From: an uncultured Eubacteriales bacterium
Lineage (GTDB): Bacteria > Bacillota > Clostridia > Christensenellales > Aristaeellaceae
Assembly (NCBI GenBank): GCA_900318145.1
Contig: ONJM01000002.1
Span: forward strand, 248,001 to 312,000
DNA: 64,000 bases
Direction: 5' to 3'
The notes beneath the pieces are model-generated. The model saw nothing but the letters and a program-made list of their open reading frames with translations. It did no database searches and had not been told where the DNA came from. Shown here piece by piece: positions 17,505 through 25,831 of this stretch. The position numbers and the translations under genes were made by a program. Position 1 is the stretch's first letter, and each line of letters begins with the position of its first letter.

Positions 17505-19478
17505 TTATCCGTTGCCCGCCCGTCGGAGCAGTTCCTCTTCACTGATGGTTTCAATTCCTAGGTTCTGCGCTTTTGTCAGTTTGCTGCCCGCGTCCTCTCC
17601 GACGACGACGAACGCTGTTTTTTTGCTAACCGATCCGGAAGCGTTGCCCCCGCGGCTCCGGATCAGGTCTTCCGCCTGCTTCCGGCTGAGTGTCGGCAGT
17701 GTGCCGGTTACGACGATGCTCATCCCGCTGAATACGCCTTCTCCGGCATGCTCCATTTCACGGGGCTTTACGCCGGCTTCCAGCATCGCATCGATCATCC
17801 GGATATTTTCCGGGAAGCTGAAGTATTCCGTTACGCTCCCGGCGACAATATCCCCGATATCCGGAAGTGCGGTCAGTTGTTCTGCCGTGGCTTTTTTCAG
17901 ATTTTCAAGTGTTCCGAAAGCCTGTGCCAGGTCCCGGGCCGTTTTCCGCCCGACATTCGGGATGCCCAGGGCAAACAGGAAAGCGTCCAGATCGCAGTGC
18001 TTGCTTTTCTCCAGCGCGTCTGAGAGATTAGCGGCCTTTTTTTCCTTGAATCCGTCCAGCATCAGGAAGTCCATCGGCGTCAGCCGGTAAAGGTCAGCCG
18101 TTTCACGGATTCCCGCCTGGTCGTACAGCTGTTCGGCGGTTTTTTCGCTCAGCCCTTCTATATCCATGGCTTCACGACTGGCGAAATGAGCGATTCTGGC
18201 CACCGCCTGAGGACGGCAGTTCTTCCGGTTCATGCAGAACAGATGAGCTCCGCGGGTTATGAGACTGCTGCCGCAGGCCGGGCACACTTCCGGCTTTTCA
18301 ATAGCGCGTTCGTCAGGCTGGACTTCGCCGGCCCTTCCCATGATTTCCGGGATTACATCGTTGCTGCGTCGGATCCAGACATTGCACCCGATTGCGATAT
18401 CCTTACGCTGAATATCCCCCAGGTTATTCAGCGTCGCTTTCCTTACGGTCACACCGTAAAAATCCACCGGTTCCACATGGGCCAGCGGCGTAAGTTTTCC
18501 GGTACGTCCCAGCTCCCAGGTTACTTTCAGGAGTTTTGTAACCGCTTCTTCCGCTTCAAATTTATAAGCTACCGCCCAACGCGGGAATTTCTCCGTAAAG
18601 CCCATCTGATCACGGAGCGCGTAATCTCCGATTTTAATGACCGCTCCGTCAATCAGCCAGTCCAGTTTACTCCGTTCCTCACTGATTTTCCGGATGCATT
18701 CCTCCAGCTCTTCCCGCCCTGTTCCGCTTCCAAGATACGGACTGACCTGAAACCCGTTTTCCCGCAGGAATTGCAGCATTCCGGGCTGAGAATTGTAGGG
18801 AGGGTTTTCGATTGTTCCGACCTGGTAGAAAAACGCGTCCAGGTGCCGTGATGCTGTAACGGAAGGATCCAGATTCCGTAGCGCGCCGGCCGCGGCGTTT
18901 CTGGCGTTCTTGAGTACAGCATCCGGATGGGCCTTGTTGTATTTGTCCAGGGTGCTCAGCCGCATGATGCATTCACCCTGAACTTCCATCAGTCCTTTGT
19001 ATGGAATCTGTTTCGGCACGCTGTGGATCGTTCTTGCCTGCTGAAGAATTGCTTCACCCCTGACGCCGTCTCCGCGCGTTGCTGCCTGCACCAGTTGCCC
19101 GCGGTCGTAAGTCAGATTCAGCGTCAATCCGTCAAATTTGTATTCAACATAGTACTGAAGATTTGTTTTTCCGGCAAGCTTTTCCGTTCTCGCAATCCAT
19201 GCGTCCAGCTCTTCCAGACTCTGCACTTTGTCCATGGACCAGAGCCGGTTGATATGAACATGTTCTTCAAACCCTTTCAGAGTTTCCCCGCCGACCCGGA
19301 GAGTCGGGCTGTCCGGAAGAACGGTGCCTGTTTCCGCTTCCAGTGATTTAAGCTCGTCATAAAGCCGGTCCCACTGCATATCCGATATATACGGATCGTC
19401 CAGCACATAATATGCGTAAGAAGCTTTGCTGATTTCCCGGATCAATTCTTCCATCCGCTGTTTTTCTACAGGATTCAT
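17505..19478 (-). CDS. ligA: NAD-dependent DNA ligase LigA
   Basis: LigA seals nicks during replication and repair using NAD+. In the 657 residues, the Ia domain is followed by the adenylation motif YKFDG with the catalytic lysine. The OB fold follows, then four zinc-binding cysteines (CPACG and a later Cys pair near CRPQ), helix-hairpin-helix repeats, and a C-terminal BRCT domain (FSGMSIVVTGTL). The ATG overlaps the pcrA stop by four bases, and GAGGAGG precedes it. The length is normal for the family. Confidence 0.97.
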   Translation of the reverse strand: MNPVEKQRMEELIREISKASYAYYVLDDPYISDMQWDRLYDELKSLEAETGTVLPDSPTLRVGGETLKGFEEHVHINRLWSMDKVQSLEELDAWIARTEKLAGKTNLQYYVEYKFDGLTLNLTYDRGQLVQAATRGDGVRGEAILQQARTIHSVPKQIPYKGLMEVQGECIMRLSTLDKYNKAHPDAVLKNARNAAAGALRNLDPSVTASRHLDAFFYQVGTIENPPYNSQPGMLQFLRENGFQVSPYLGSGTGREELEECIRKISEERSKLDWLIDGAVIKIGDYALRDQMGFTEKFPRWAVAYKFEAEEAVTKLLKVTWELGRTGKLTPLAHVEPVDFYGVTVRKATLNNLGDIQRKDIAIGCNVWIRRSNDVIPEIMGRAGEVQPDERAIEKPEVCPACGSSLITRGAHLFCMNRKNCRPQAVARIAHFASREAMDIEGLSEKTAEQLYDQAGIRETADLYRLTPMDFLMLDGFKEKKAANLSDALEKSKHCDLDAFLFALGIPNVGRKTARDLAQAFGTLENLKKATAEQLTALPDIGDIVAGSVTEYFSFPENIRMIDAMLEAGVKPREMEHAGEGVFSGMSIVVTGTLPTLSRKQAEDLIRSRGGNASGSVSKKTAFVVVGEDAGSKLTKAQNLGIETISEEELLRRAGNG

Positions 19479-21793
19479 GTTTCCTCCTCCAAACGGATAA
19501 TCGGCGCGATGGCCAGGGCAAGCTCCTTTTCACCTTTTTCATCAAACTGTATACGGATCCGCGCGTCCTTTCCCGAACCGGAAACGTTCAGTACGGTTCC
19601 GGTTCCGAATTTCGGATGCCGAACCCGGTCTCCCGGGCTGAACAGCGATGCGGTTACCGTGTTTTCAGACGACCTTGCGGCGCTGGGTACGAAGCCTTTC
19701 TGAACTCCCGGAATTTCGTTCAGGCTAAGCCCGCATAAAGTCAGTTTTGGTTTTCCCGCAACCTTTTCGACCGGACGGTCTGAAACAGGTCCGGTCCTGA
19801 ACCGTCCGGTATTTCCTGTAAAACGCGATTCGGAATACATGTTTTTTCCGGAAGAAACGGCTTTTCCAGGATTCCGGAAATATGTTTCCTGCAGAAGGCG
19901 TGCGGGTATTTCCCGGAGAAAGCGGCTTGGCGGATTGTGAGCGAACTGGTTGTACTGCATTCTTTCCGCAGCATGGGACAGATAAAGCCGTTTCCGTGCA
20001 CGGGTAATGCCGACATACATCAGCCTGCGCTCTTCCTCCAGCCGGTTGTCTTCCGTTATGCTTCTCATGCTCGGAAAAATGTTTTCTTCCATTCCCGGAA
20101 TGAATACATTATCAAATTCCAGTCCTTTCGCACTGTGGAGTGTCATCATCGTGACGTATCCCTTATCGTCTTCCGCACGGTCCAGATCAGTTACAAGCGA
20201 TACGTTTTCAAGGTAACTTTCCACGGTGGGATTTTCATCGTTCAGAGCGAATTCTGCCAGGGAATTCCTGAATTCATTCATGTTTTCCAGTCTGCTCAGA
20301 GACTCTTCCGTATCTTCCCTGCGATACTGTTCCTCCAGCCCGGTTTTCTCGATCAATGTATCCACAAAATCCGTAAGTCCCATGCATTCCTTCATTGCTC
20401 CCAGAAGAGTCAGCAGGCTGAAGAATGCTCCGACACTGGAACGGGCCCTCGTTCCGAGCTCCGCAGGCGGATCGTTGAGCACACTGAAAATCGGAACTCC
20501 TGTTTCGGCGGCGAAGGATGACAGCACCTGTACGGTGGCGTCGCCAATGGAACGTTTCGGAACGTTGATGATCCGGGTCAGAGATATATCGTCCGCAGGA
20601 TTTACAATTACCCGCATGTAGGCAAGGATATCCTTTATTTCTTTCCGCTCATAGAACTTCTGGCCTCCGAACACCTTGTATGGAATGCCGCTTTTCATCA
20701 TAATTTCTTCAGGTATACGGCTCTGTGCGTTTGTCCTGTACAGAACAGCAGTACTTCCGTATCCTTCCCCGCGGTCCCGCAGTGAAAGGATTTCCTTTGC
20801 GATCCACATGCTTTCATCATGTTCGTCGGAAGCGCAATAAACATGAATGCGTTCGCCTTCGGAATTCTCCGTCCAGAGCTTCTTGTCTTTCCGTTTCTCG
20901 TTTTTTGCGATTACCTGATTCGCCGCGTCAAGGATATTTTCTGTAGACCTGTAATTCTGCTCAAGCTTGATCACCGTGGCATCCGGATAGTCTTTCTCAA
21001 AATCGAGAATGTTGCGGATATCCGCGCCGCGCCAGCCATATATGCTCTGGTCGTCGTCCCCGACTACGCACAGATTCCTGCTGTCGGATGTCAGCATGCG
21101 GATCATTTCGTACTGCGCCTTATTTGTGTCCTGGTATTCATCCACAAGCACATAGCGGAATCTGTCCTTATATTGCTGCAGAACGGGCGGATGATCCGCG
21201 AAAAGCTCAAGGGTTTTCAGCAGCAGATCGTCAAAATCCAGCGCGTTCAGCGATTTCATTTTTTTCTCATAGCATATCATGATATCATGGATCATGCTGT
21301 TCCGACGGTCCCTGCCGGATCTGGCGAACCATTCGTCCGGTGTCAGGAACCGGTTCTTTGCGTCTCCTGTTTTGCTCCTGGTTTCACGGAGCGGGATAAA
21401 CGCGTCATCAATGTTCAGTTGCTTGTATATCTCCTTCAGTACACGGGTCTGGTCATCTTCATCATAGATCACGAAGGAACGGCTGTATCCGAGTTTTTCG
21501 ATATCCCGCCGCAGAATCCGTGCGCAGGTGGAATGAAATGTGCTGATCCACGCCGCGTCGGCGTTTTCTGTGCCGATCAGGCTTTCAACTCTGGTTTTCA
21601 TTTCCCTGGCGGCTTTATTGGTGAATGTCAGCGCCAGAATTCTGTAGGCCGGAACACCATGGTCAATCAGATTCGCGACGCGGTATGTAAGCGCGCGTGT
21701 CTTCCCGCTTCCCGCACCGGCAAGAATAAGTACAGGGCCGTCAAGCGTTTCCGCTGCGAGGCGCTGTTCCGTGTTCAGCATGCTCAGATCCAT
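19475..21793 (-). CDS. pcrA: ATP-dependent DNA helicase PcrA/UvrD
   Basis: A superfamily 1A 3'-5' helicase of 772 residues, used in repair and replication. The Q motif LNTEQRLA is followed by Walker A GAGSGKT, DEYQDTN (motif II), GDDDQSIYGWRGA (motif III), and VTMMTLHSAKGLEF and YVGITRARKRLYL (motifs V and VI). The C-terminal PcrA-type Tudor-like domain (FSPGDRVRHPKFGTG) distinguishes it from Rep. The pcrA-ligA order is conserved in Firmicutes. The AAGGAG site is about 13 bases before ATG, so Met5 (ATGCTG) is an alternative start. Confidence 0.97.
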   Translation of the reverse strand: MDLSMLNTEQRLAAETLDGPVLILAGAGSGKTRALTYRVANLIDHGVPAYRILALTFTNKAAREMKTRVESLIGTENADAAWISTFHSTCARILRRDIEKLGYSRSFVIYDEDDQTRVLKEIYKQLNIDDAFIPLRETRSKTGDAKNRFLTPDEWFARSGRDRRNSMIHDIMICYEKKMKSLNALDFDDLLLKTLELFADHPPVLQQYKDRFRYVLVDEYQDTNKAQYEMIRMLTSDSRNLCVVGDDDQSIYGWRGADIRNILDFEKDYPDATVIKLEQNYRSTENILDAANQVIAKNEKRKDKKLWTENSEGERIHVYCASDEHDESMWIAKEILSLRDRGEGYGSTAVLYRTNAQSRIPEEIMMKSGIPYKVFGGQKFYERKEIKDILAYMRVIVNPADDISLTRIINVPKRSIGDATVQVLSSFAAETGVPIFSVLNDPPAELGTRARSSVGAFFSLLTLLGAMKECMGLTDFVDTLIEKTGLEEQYRREDTEESLSRLENMNEFRNSLAEFALNDENPTVESYLENVSLVTDLDRAEDDKGYVTMMTLHSAKGLEFDNVFIPGMEENIFPSMRSITEDNRLEEERRLMYVGITRARKRLYLSHAAERMQYNQFAHNPPSRFLREIPARLLQETYFRNPGKAVSSGKNMYSESRFTGNTGRFRTGPVSDRPVEKVAGKPKLTLCGLSLNEIPGVQKGFVPSAARSSENTVTASLFSPGDRVRHPKFGTGTVLNVSGSGKDARIRIQFDEKGEKELALAIAPIIRLEEET

Positions 21794-21803
21794 GTTATGG
21801 CGA

Positions 21804-22097
21804 TTACTCCTTTTCCATCTTTTCCAGCACCCGGTTGTATCCGTCCGCTCCGTAAGTCAGCGCGCGGTTTACCCTTGAAATCGTGGCACTTGACGCACCG
21901 GTCTGCTCCGCAATCTTCTGGTATGTTTCCTTCTGCCGAAGCAGCTCCGCCACTTCGAGCCGCTGGCTGATGCTTTTTATCTCCGGAATGGTGCAGAGAT
22001 CTTCAAAAAAACGATACGCGTCTTCCTCATCATCCAGGAGCATGATGGCTTTCATCAGTAATTCCGTCTGATGATTCCTGATTTTCGGCTCAAACAT
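21804..22097 (-). CDS. YerC/YecD family TrpR-related regulator
   Basis: A 97-residue protein with a C-terminal helix-turn-helix like that of TrpR (QKIAEQTGASSATISRVNRAL). The family is often annotated as YerC/YecD. It precedes pcrA in Bacillus too, which supports the assignment. I chose the ATG at 22095-22097 (MFEPKIRN) because GGAGG lies nine bases upstream. A longer in-frame start at 22154 overlaps the probable promoter and has no ribosome binding site. Ligand and targets are unknown. Confidence 0.88.
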   Translation of the reverse strand: MFEPKIRNHQTELLMKAIMLLDDEEDAYRFFEDLCTIPEIKSISQRLEVAELLRQKETYQKIAEQTGASSATISRVNRALTYGADGYNRVLEKMEKE

Positions 22098-22138
22098 CCC
22101 CGTTCCCTCCGCAGTTTCATACTTTAATATAATAGTAT

Positions 22139-22167
22139 ATTTTAACATATCCATATTTAAAAAACAA
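22139..22167 (-). promoter_or_regulatory. Promoter of yerC-pcrA-ligA
   Basis: Minus-strand TTGTTT (22162-22167) and TAAAAT (22139-22144) with a 17-base spacer, about 40 bases before the yerC start. It is the only good promoter I see feeding the long minus-strand run that follows. Confidence 0.6.
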
Positions 22168-22231
22168 CGACTGCCCTTTCCCGCCGCATGTCATCCGTAT
22201 ATGGCTGAAAGCCCGGCACATTTGAACAGGC

Positions 22232-22260
22232 TTGACTTTTCAGCTCTCTTCTTCTAAACT
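22232..22260 (+). promoter_or_regulatory. Promoter of glutamine synthetase III
   Basis: TTGACT (22232-22237) and TAAACT (22255-22260) with a 17-base spacer, about 25 bases before the ATG. The short leader leaves little room for a structured regulatory RNA. Confidence 0.6.
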
Positions 22261-22286
22261 TTATTAATCATTCGGGAGGTGGCAGT

Positions 22287-24371
22287 ATGGCTGGAATGGA
22301 AGAGATTTTCGGAATAAACGTATTTAACGATTCGGTTATGCGTCAGCGTCTCCCGAAGGAAACATACCGTGCGCTGCACAAAACGATTGATGAGGGCAGG
22401 AGACTGGATCTGGAAGTTGCCAGCGTCGTGGCAAACGCCATGAAGGACTGGGCCCTGGAGCGTGGCGCAACTCATTATACACACTGGTTCCAGCCTCTGA
22501 ATTCTGTTACAGCGGAAAAGCATGATGCTTTTATTTCCCCGCTTCCAGGCGGTGCCGTCATCCAGGAGTTCTCCGGAAAAGAACTTGTACGCGGCGAGGC
22601 TGACGCTTCTTCCCTGCCCAACGGCGGTCTGCGTTCCACTTTTGAAGCCCGTGGCTATACCGCCTGGGATCCGACTTCCTACGCCTTTATCAAAGACCGT
22701 GTTCTCTGCATTCCCACTGCGTACTGTTCCTATGGCGGAGAAGCGCTTGACAAGAAAACACCTCTTCTCCGTTCCATGGAAGCGCTCAGCAGGCAGGCAG
22801 TACGGATCCTGCATCTTTTCGGAAGGATGGACGCAACCAGGGTCACGCCTACGGTCGGTCCGGAACAGGAATACTTTCTTGTCGACAAGGACCTGTTCGA
22901 CCGGCGGAGCGACCTGATTTTCGCCGGCCGAACGCTGTTCGGCTCCAAACCGCCCAAAGGGCAGGAACTCGGGGATCATTTTTTCGGCACAATCCAGACC
23001 AGAGTTCAGGCTTTCATGGCCGATCTGAATGAGGAGCTCTGGAAGCTCGGCGTCCTCGCGAAAACAGAGCACAATGAAACTGCGCCCGCTCAGCATGAAA
23101 TGGCGCCGATCTATTCCATTGCAAGCGTCGCCTGCGACCATAACCAGATTACCATGGAAATGATGAAGAAGGTTGCCCTGCGGCACAATCTGGTTTGCCT
23201 TCTCGCAGAAAAGCCATTTGAAGGCGTGAACGGAAGCGGCAAGCACAACAACTGGTCCATGTTCACAAATACAGGCTATAATCTGCTGGAGCCGGGCGAC
23301 AGCCCGCATGAAAGCGCCCAGTTTCTTCTCTTCCTTACATCCGTGATCAAGGCGGTCGATGAATACCAGGACCTTCTCCGCGCTTCCGTCGCATCTGCGG
23401 GAAACGATCACCGGCTGGGCGGATGCGAAGCGCCTCCCGCCATTATCAGTATTTTCCTCGGCGATGAACTGACCGAGATTCTGGAAGCGCTGGAAGCCGG
23501 CGCAATCTACAGCGGGCGGGAAAAAACCGATATGACAGTCGGCGTACACGCACTTCCGAAGTTTCCCCGTGATACAACGGACCGCAACCGCACCTCACCT
23601 TTCGCGTTCACAGGCAACAAATTCGAATTCCGTTCCCTTGGTTCTTCCGCTTCTGTTTCAGACGCGAACGTCGTGCTGAACACTGCCGTTGCGGAATCCC
23701 TGCGGCAGTTTGCCGACGAGCTTGAAAAATCGGACGATTTCCGTAAAAAGCTGCACGACCTGATTGTGCGGAATATCCATGAACATAAGCGGATCATCTT
23801 CAACGGCAACAACTATTCACCCGACTGGATCACGGAAGCGGAAAAGCGCGGCCTTCTTTCCCTGCCCACTACGGTGGACGCGCTGCCTGTCTATACCGCT
23901 GAAAAGAATATCAGGCTTTTTGAAACGCATAAAGTACTTTCCGGATCGGAACTTCGTTCCCGCAGGGATATCGGACTTGACTCCTACGCGAAAATGATAA
24001 ATATCGAAGCGGAAACCATGCTGATGATGAGCCGCCGCCAGATTCTTCCCTCCGTACTCCGATACGCGGGCGAGCTGTCAGCTTCCTGTACGAACCTGAA
24101 GGCAGCCGGAGCATCGCTGCACTGCGGCAGCGATCTGCTGGACGAGCTTTGTTCGGAAACGGACAATCTGAAAAACCGAATTGATTCCCTTGCGAAAGTC
24201 ATCGCCCGGAAACCGGATACCGATCCTGAAACAGCCGCATTTTACGCCCGCGGCGAAGTCCTCCCTGCGATGAAAGTCCTGCGCGAATCAGCGGATCATC
24301 TGGAGCGGATTACAGACCGAGCCTTCTGGCCTTTTCCGACTTATGATGAACTGCTGTTCAGTGTTCAGTAA
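22287..24371 (+). CDS. glnN: Glutamine synthetase type III (GlnN)
   Basis: GSIII makes glutamine from glutamate and ammonia with ATP; it is a dodecamer found mainly in Bacteroidetes, cyanobacteria and Clostridia. The 694 residues match GSIII and not the roughly 450-residue GSI. Visible catalytic-barrel motifs are VGPEQEYFLVD, NETAPAQHEMAPIY and NGSGKHNNWS. The C-terminal region holds the GSIII-specific helical segment. The ATG follows GGGAGGTGG. The gene stands alone between divergent yerC and convergent nagB, with a strong terminator after it. No amtB or glnK neighbour is present. Confidence 0.96.
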   Translation: MAGMEEIFGINVFNDSVMRQRLPKETYRALHKTIDEGRRLDLEVASVVANAMKDWALERGATHYTHWFQPLNSVTAEKHDAFISPLPGGAVIQEFSGKELVRGEADASSLPNGGLRSTFEARGYTAWDPTSYAFIKDRVLCIPTAYCSYGGEALDKKTPLLRSMEALSRQAVRILHLFGRMDATRVTPTVGPEQEYFLVDKDLFDRRSDLIFAGRTLFGSKPPKGQELGDHFFGTIQTRVQAFMADLNEELWKLGVLAKTEHNETAPAQHEMAPIYSIASVACDHNQITMEMMKKVALRHNLVCLLAEKPFEGVNGSGKHNNWSMFTNTGYNLLEPGDSPHESAQFLLFLTSVIKAVDEYQDLLRASVASAGNDHRLGGCEAPPAIISIFLGDELTEILEALEAGAIYSGREKTDMTVGVHALPKFPRDTTDRNRTSPFAFTGNKFEFRSLGSSASVSDANVVLNTAVAESLRQFADELEKSDDFRKKLHDLIVRNIHEHKRIIFNGNNYSPDWITEAEKRGLLSLPTTVDALPVYTAEKNIRLFETHKVLSGSELRSRRDIGLDSYAKMINIEAETMLMMSRRQILPSVLRYAGELSASCTNLKAAGASLHCGSDLLDELCSETDNLKNRIDSLAKVIARKPDTDPETAAFYARGEVLPAMKVLRESADHLERITDRAFWPFPTYDELLFSVQ

Positions 24372-24415
24372 AAAAACGGGCAGACGTACAGATTACGCCT
24401 GCCCGGTCTTTTTTT
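24371..24415 (+). terminator. Bidirectional intrinsic terminator between glnN and nagB
   Basis: The stem CGGGCAG/CTGCCCG extends with an ACGT/ACGC pairing and is followed by seven T on the plus strand. A run of six A on its left acts as the U-tract for the minus strand. It sits between the convergent glnN and nagB genes. Confidence 0.85.
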
Positions 24416-24421
24416 GAGTTT

Positions 24422-25153
24422 TTATCCTTTGTAGCCGATTTCATCCGCGAGTTTCTTCTCAAGGATGACGGTAGCGTCCCTGTGCATCCGCATGAAGGTG
24501 CAGGGGCATTTCGGGTCGATCTTGTCTTCGATCAGGAGCTTTGTCGCGGCTTCCTGCTTATTTCCGCTGATGATCATCAGAAGACGCTTCGCCCGCATGA
24601 TGTTGCCCATTCCCATGGTAACCGCGTGTGTGGGAACTTCTTCCTTGCTGGCGAAGAAGCGCTTATTGGCTTCAATGGTGGAATCATCAAGCACTTCCTC
24701 GTGCGCGCCGTCATACAGGGTTTCTCCGGGCTCGTTAAAGCCGAGATGCCCGTCGGGACCGACACCGAGAACCTGGATCTCAATATCTGTTCTGTTCAGG
24801 ATGTCATTGAATTCCTTCAGGTTCGCGCAGATATCGCCGGTACCCTTCGCTACATAGGTGTTGTTCTTGTCAATATTGATATGGTCGAACAGGTTGCTGT
24901 TCATGAAGTAGCGGTAGCTCTGGTCATGCGTGCTTTCCAGGCCTACATATTCATCCAGGTTCACGCTGTGGATCCTGCTGAAATCCAGACCCTCTTCCCT
25001 GCAGCGGCGCGCCAGTTCCTTATACATTCCGACAGGGCTGCTGCCGGTCGCAAGTCCAAGTGTGCATTCCGGATTTTCCCGGACGATTTTCTCGATTACG
25101 TCAGCAGCTTTTACAGCGCCGTCTTCGTAGTTTTCAGCGATAATGACTTTCAT
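24422..25153 (-). CDS. nagB: Glucosamine-6-phosphate deaminase
   Basis: NagB reversibly converts glucosamine-6-P to fructose-6-P and ammonia. The 243 residues are the usual length. TLGLATGSSPVGMY is the phosphate-binding loop, SVNLDEYVGL the catalytic region with the Asp pair, and GVGPDGHLGFNEPG the lid/active site. It is the last gene of an amino-sugar operon after glmM and a GlmU-like acetyltransferase. It lies 15 bases after the latter with a GGAGGGG site. No nagA is visible. Confidence 0.97.
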   Translation of the reverse strand: MKVIIAENYEDGAVKAADVIEKIVRENPECTLGLATGSSPVGMYKELARRCREEGLDFSRIHSVNLDEYVGLESTHDQSYRYFMNSNLFDHINIDKNNTYVAKGTGDICANLKEFNDILNRTDIEIQVLGVGPDGHLGFNEPGETLYDGAHEEVLDDSTIEANKRFFASKEEVPTHAVTMGMGNIMRAKRLLMIISGNKQEAATKLLIEDKIDPKCPCTFMRMHRDATVILEKKLADEIGYKG

Positions 25154-25168
25154 GTTTTCCCCTCCGTT

Positions 25169-25831
25169 TTATTCATGTTTTGCAACAATGGTTCCGTTGT
25201 TCTTCCAGATGCTCTTCTCCGGGATGGTTCCGCGGACGCAGGATGTCGGATAAACGTTGGAATCCCTTCCGATAACAGTGCCGGGATTCAGCACGCTGTT
25301 ACACCCCACTTCCACGCGGTCACCGAGCATGGCGCCGATCTTTTTCAGCCCGGTTTCAATCTTTTCATCCCCGGATCTGACGACTACCAGCAGCTTGTCG
25401 CTCTTCACATTGGATGTGATGGAGCCGGCGCCCATATGGCTCTTATATCCGAGAATGCTGTCTCCGACGTAATTATAGTGCGGAACCTGGACGTTGTCGA
25501 ACAGGATCACGTTTTTCAGCTCCGTACTGTTTCCGACGACGCAGTTGTCTCCCACAAGGGCACTTCCCCGTATGAACGCACCGGGGCGTACTTCCGTTTT
25601 ATGTCCGATAATGCAGGGCGCGCCGATATAGTTGTTGGGGTAGATCTTTGCGTCCTTTGCAATCCAGACGTTTTCGCTGACTTCATCATATTCTTCCTTT
25701 GGAAGATTTTTACCGGTTTCAATGATGAAATCCTTGATCTTACCGAGTGCCTCCCAGGGATATACCGTGTTTTTGAGCAATGATGCGGCCTTTGTATGGG
25801 AAAGGTCGTACAGGTCTACCGTCTTCAGCAT
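25169..25831 (-). CDS. Left-handed beta-helix acetyltransferase resembling the GlmU C-terminal domain
   Basis: A 220-residue hexapeptide-repeat protein (about residues 52-200). The segment VPHYNYVGDSILG (116-128) followed by HMGAGSITSN (132-141) matches the acetyltransferase active site of GlmU, with His118 aligned to the catalytic base. No nucleotidyltransferase domain is present: the N-terminal 50 residues are too short and lack its glycine-rich loop. Proteins like this are often annotated as UDP-N-acetylglucosamine pyrophosphorylase, which this sequence does not support. Its ATG overlaps the glmM stop by one base (TAATG). I infer that it may acetylate glucosamine-1-P, the GlmM product; a different acyl-acceptor sugar is possible. 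Confidence 0.75.
   Translation of the reverse strand: MLKTVDLYDLSHTKAASLLKNTVYPWEALGKIKDFIIETGKNLPKEEYDEVSENVWIAKDAKIYPNNYIGAPCIIGHKTEVRPGAFIRGSALVGDNCVVGNSTELKNVILFDNVQVPHYNYVGDSILGYKSHMGAGSITSNVKSDKLLVVVRSGDEKIETGLKKIGAMLGDRVEVGCNSVLNPGTVIGRDSNVYPTSCVRGTIPEKSIWKNNGTIVAKHE

Noticed and set aside
22254..23549. Long minus-strand open frame (431 codons) opposite glnN
   Set aside because: It is antisense to a clear glutamine synthetase and has no start signal or recognisable domain.
24482..25783. Plus-strand open frame (433 codons) opposite nagB and the acetyltransferase gene
   Set aside because: It spans two genuine genes and their junction on the other strand; no ribosome binding site or motif.
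25169..25831. Annotation as UDP-N-acetylglucosamine pyrophosphorylase
   Set aside because: The protein lacks the nucleotidyltransferase domain; only the acetyltransferase-like beta-helix is present.
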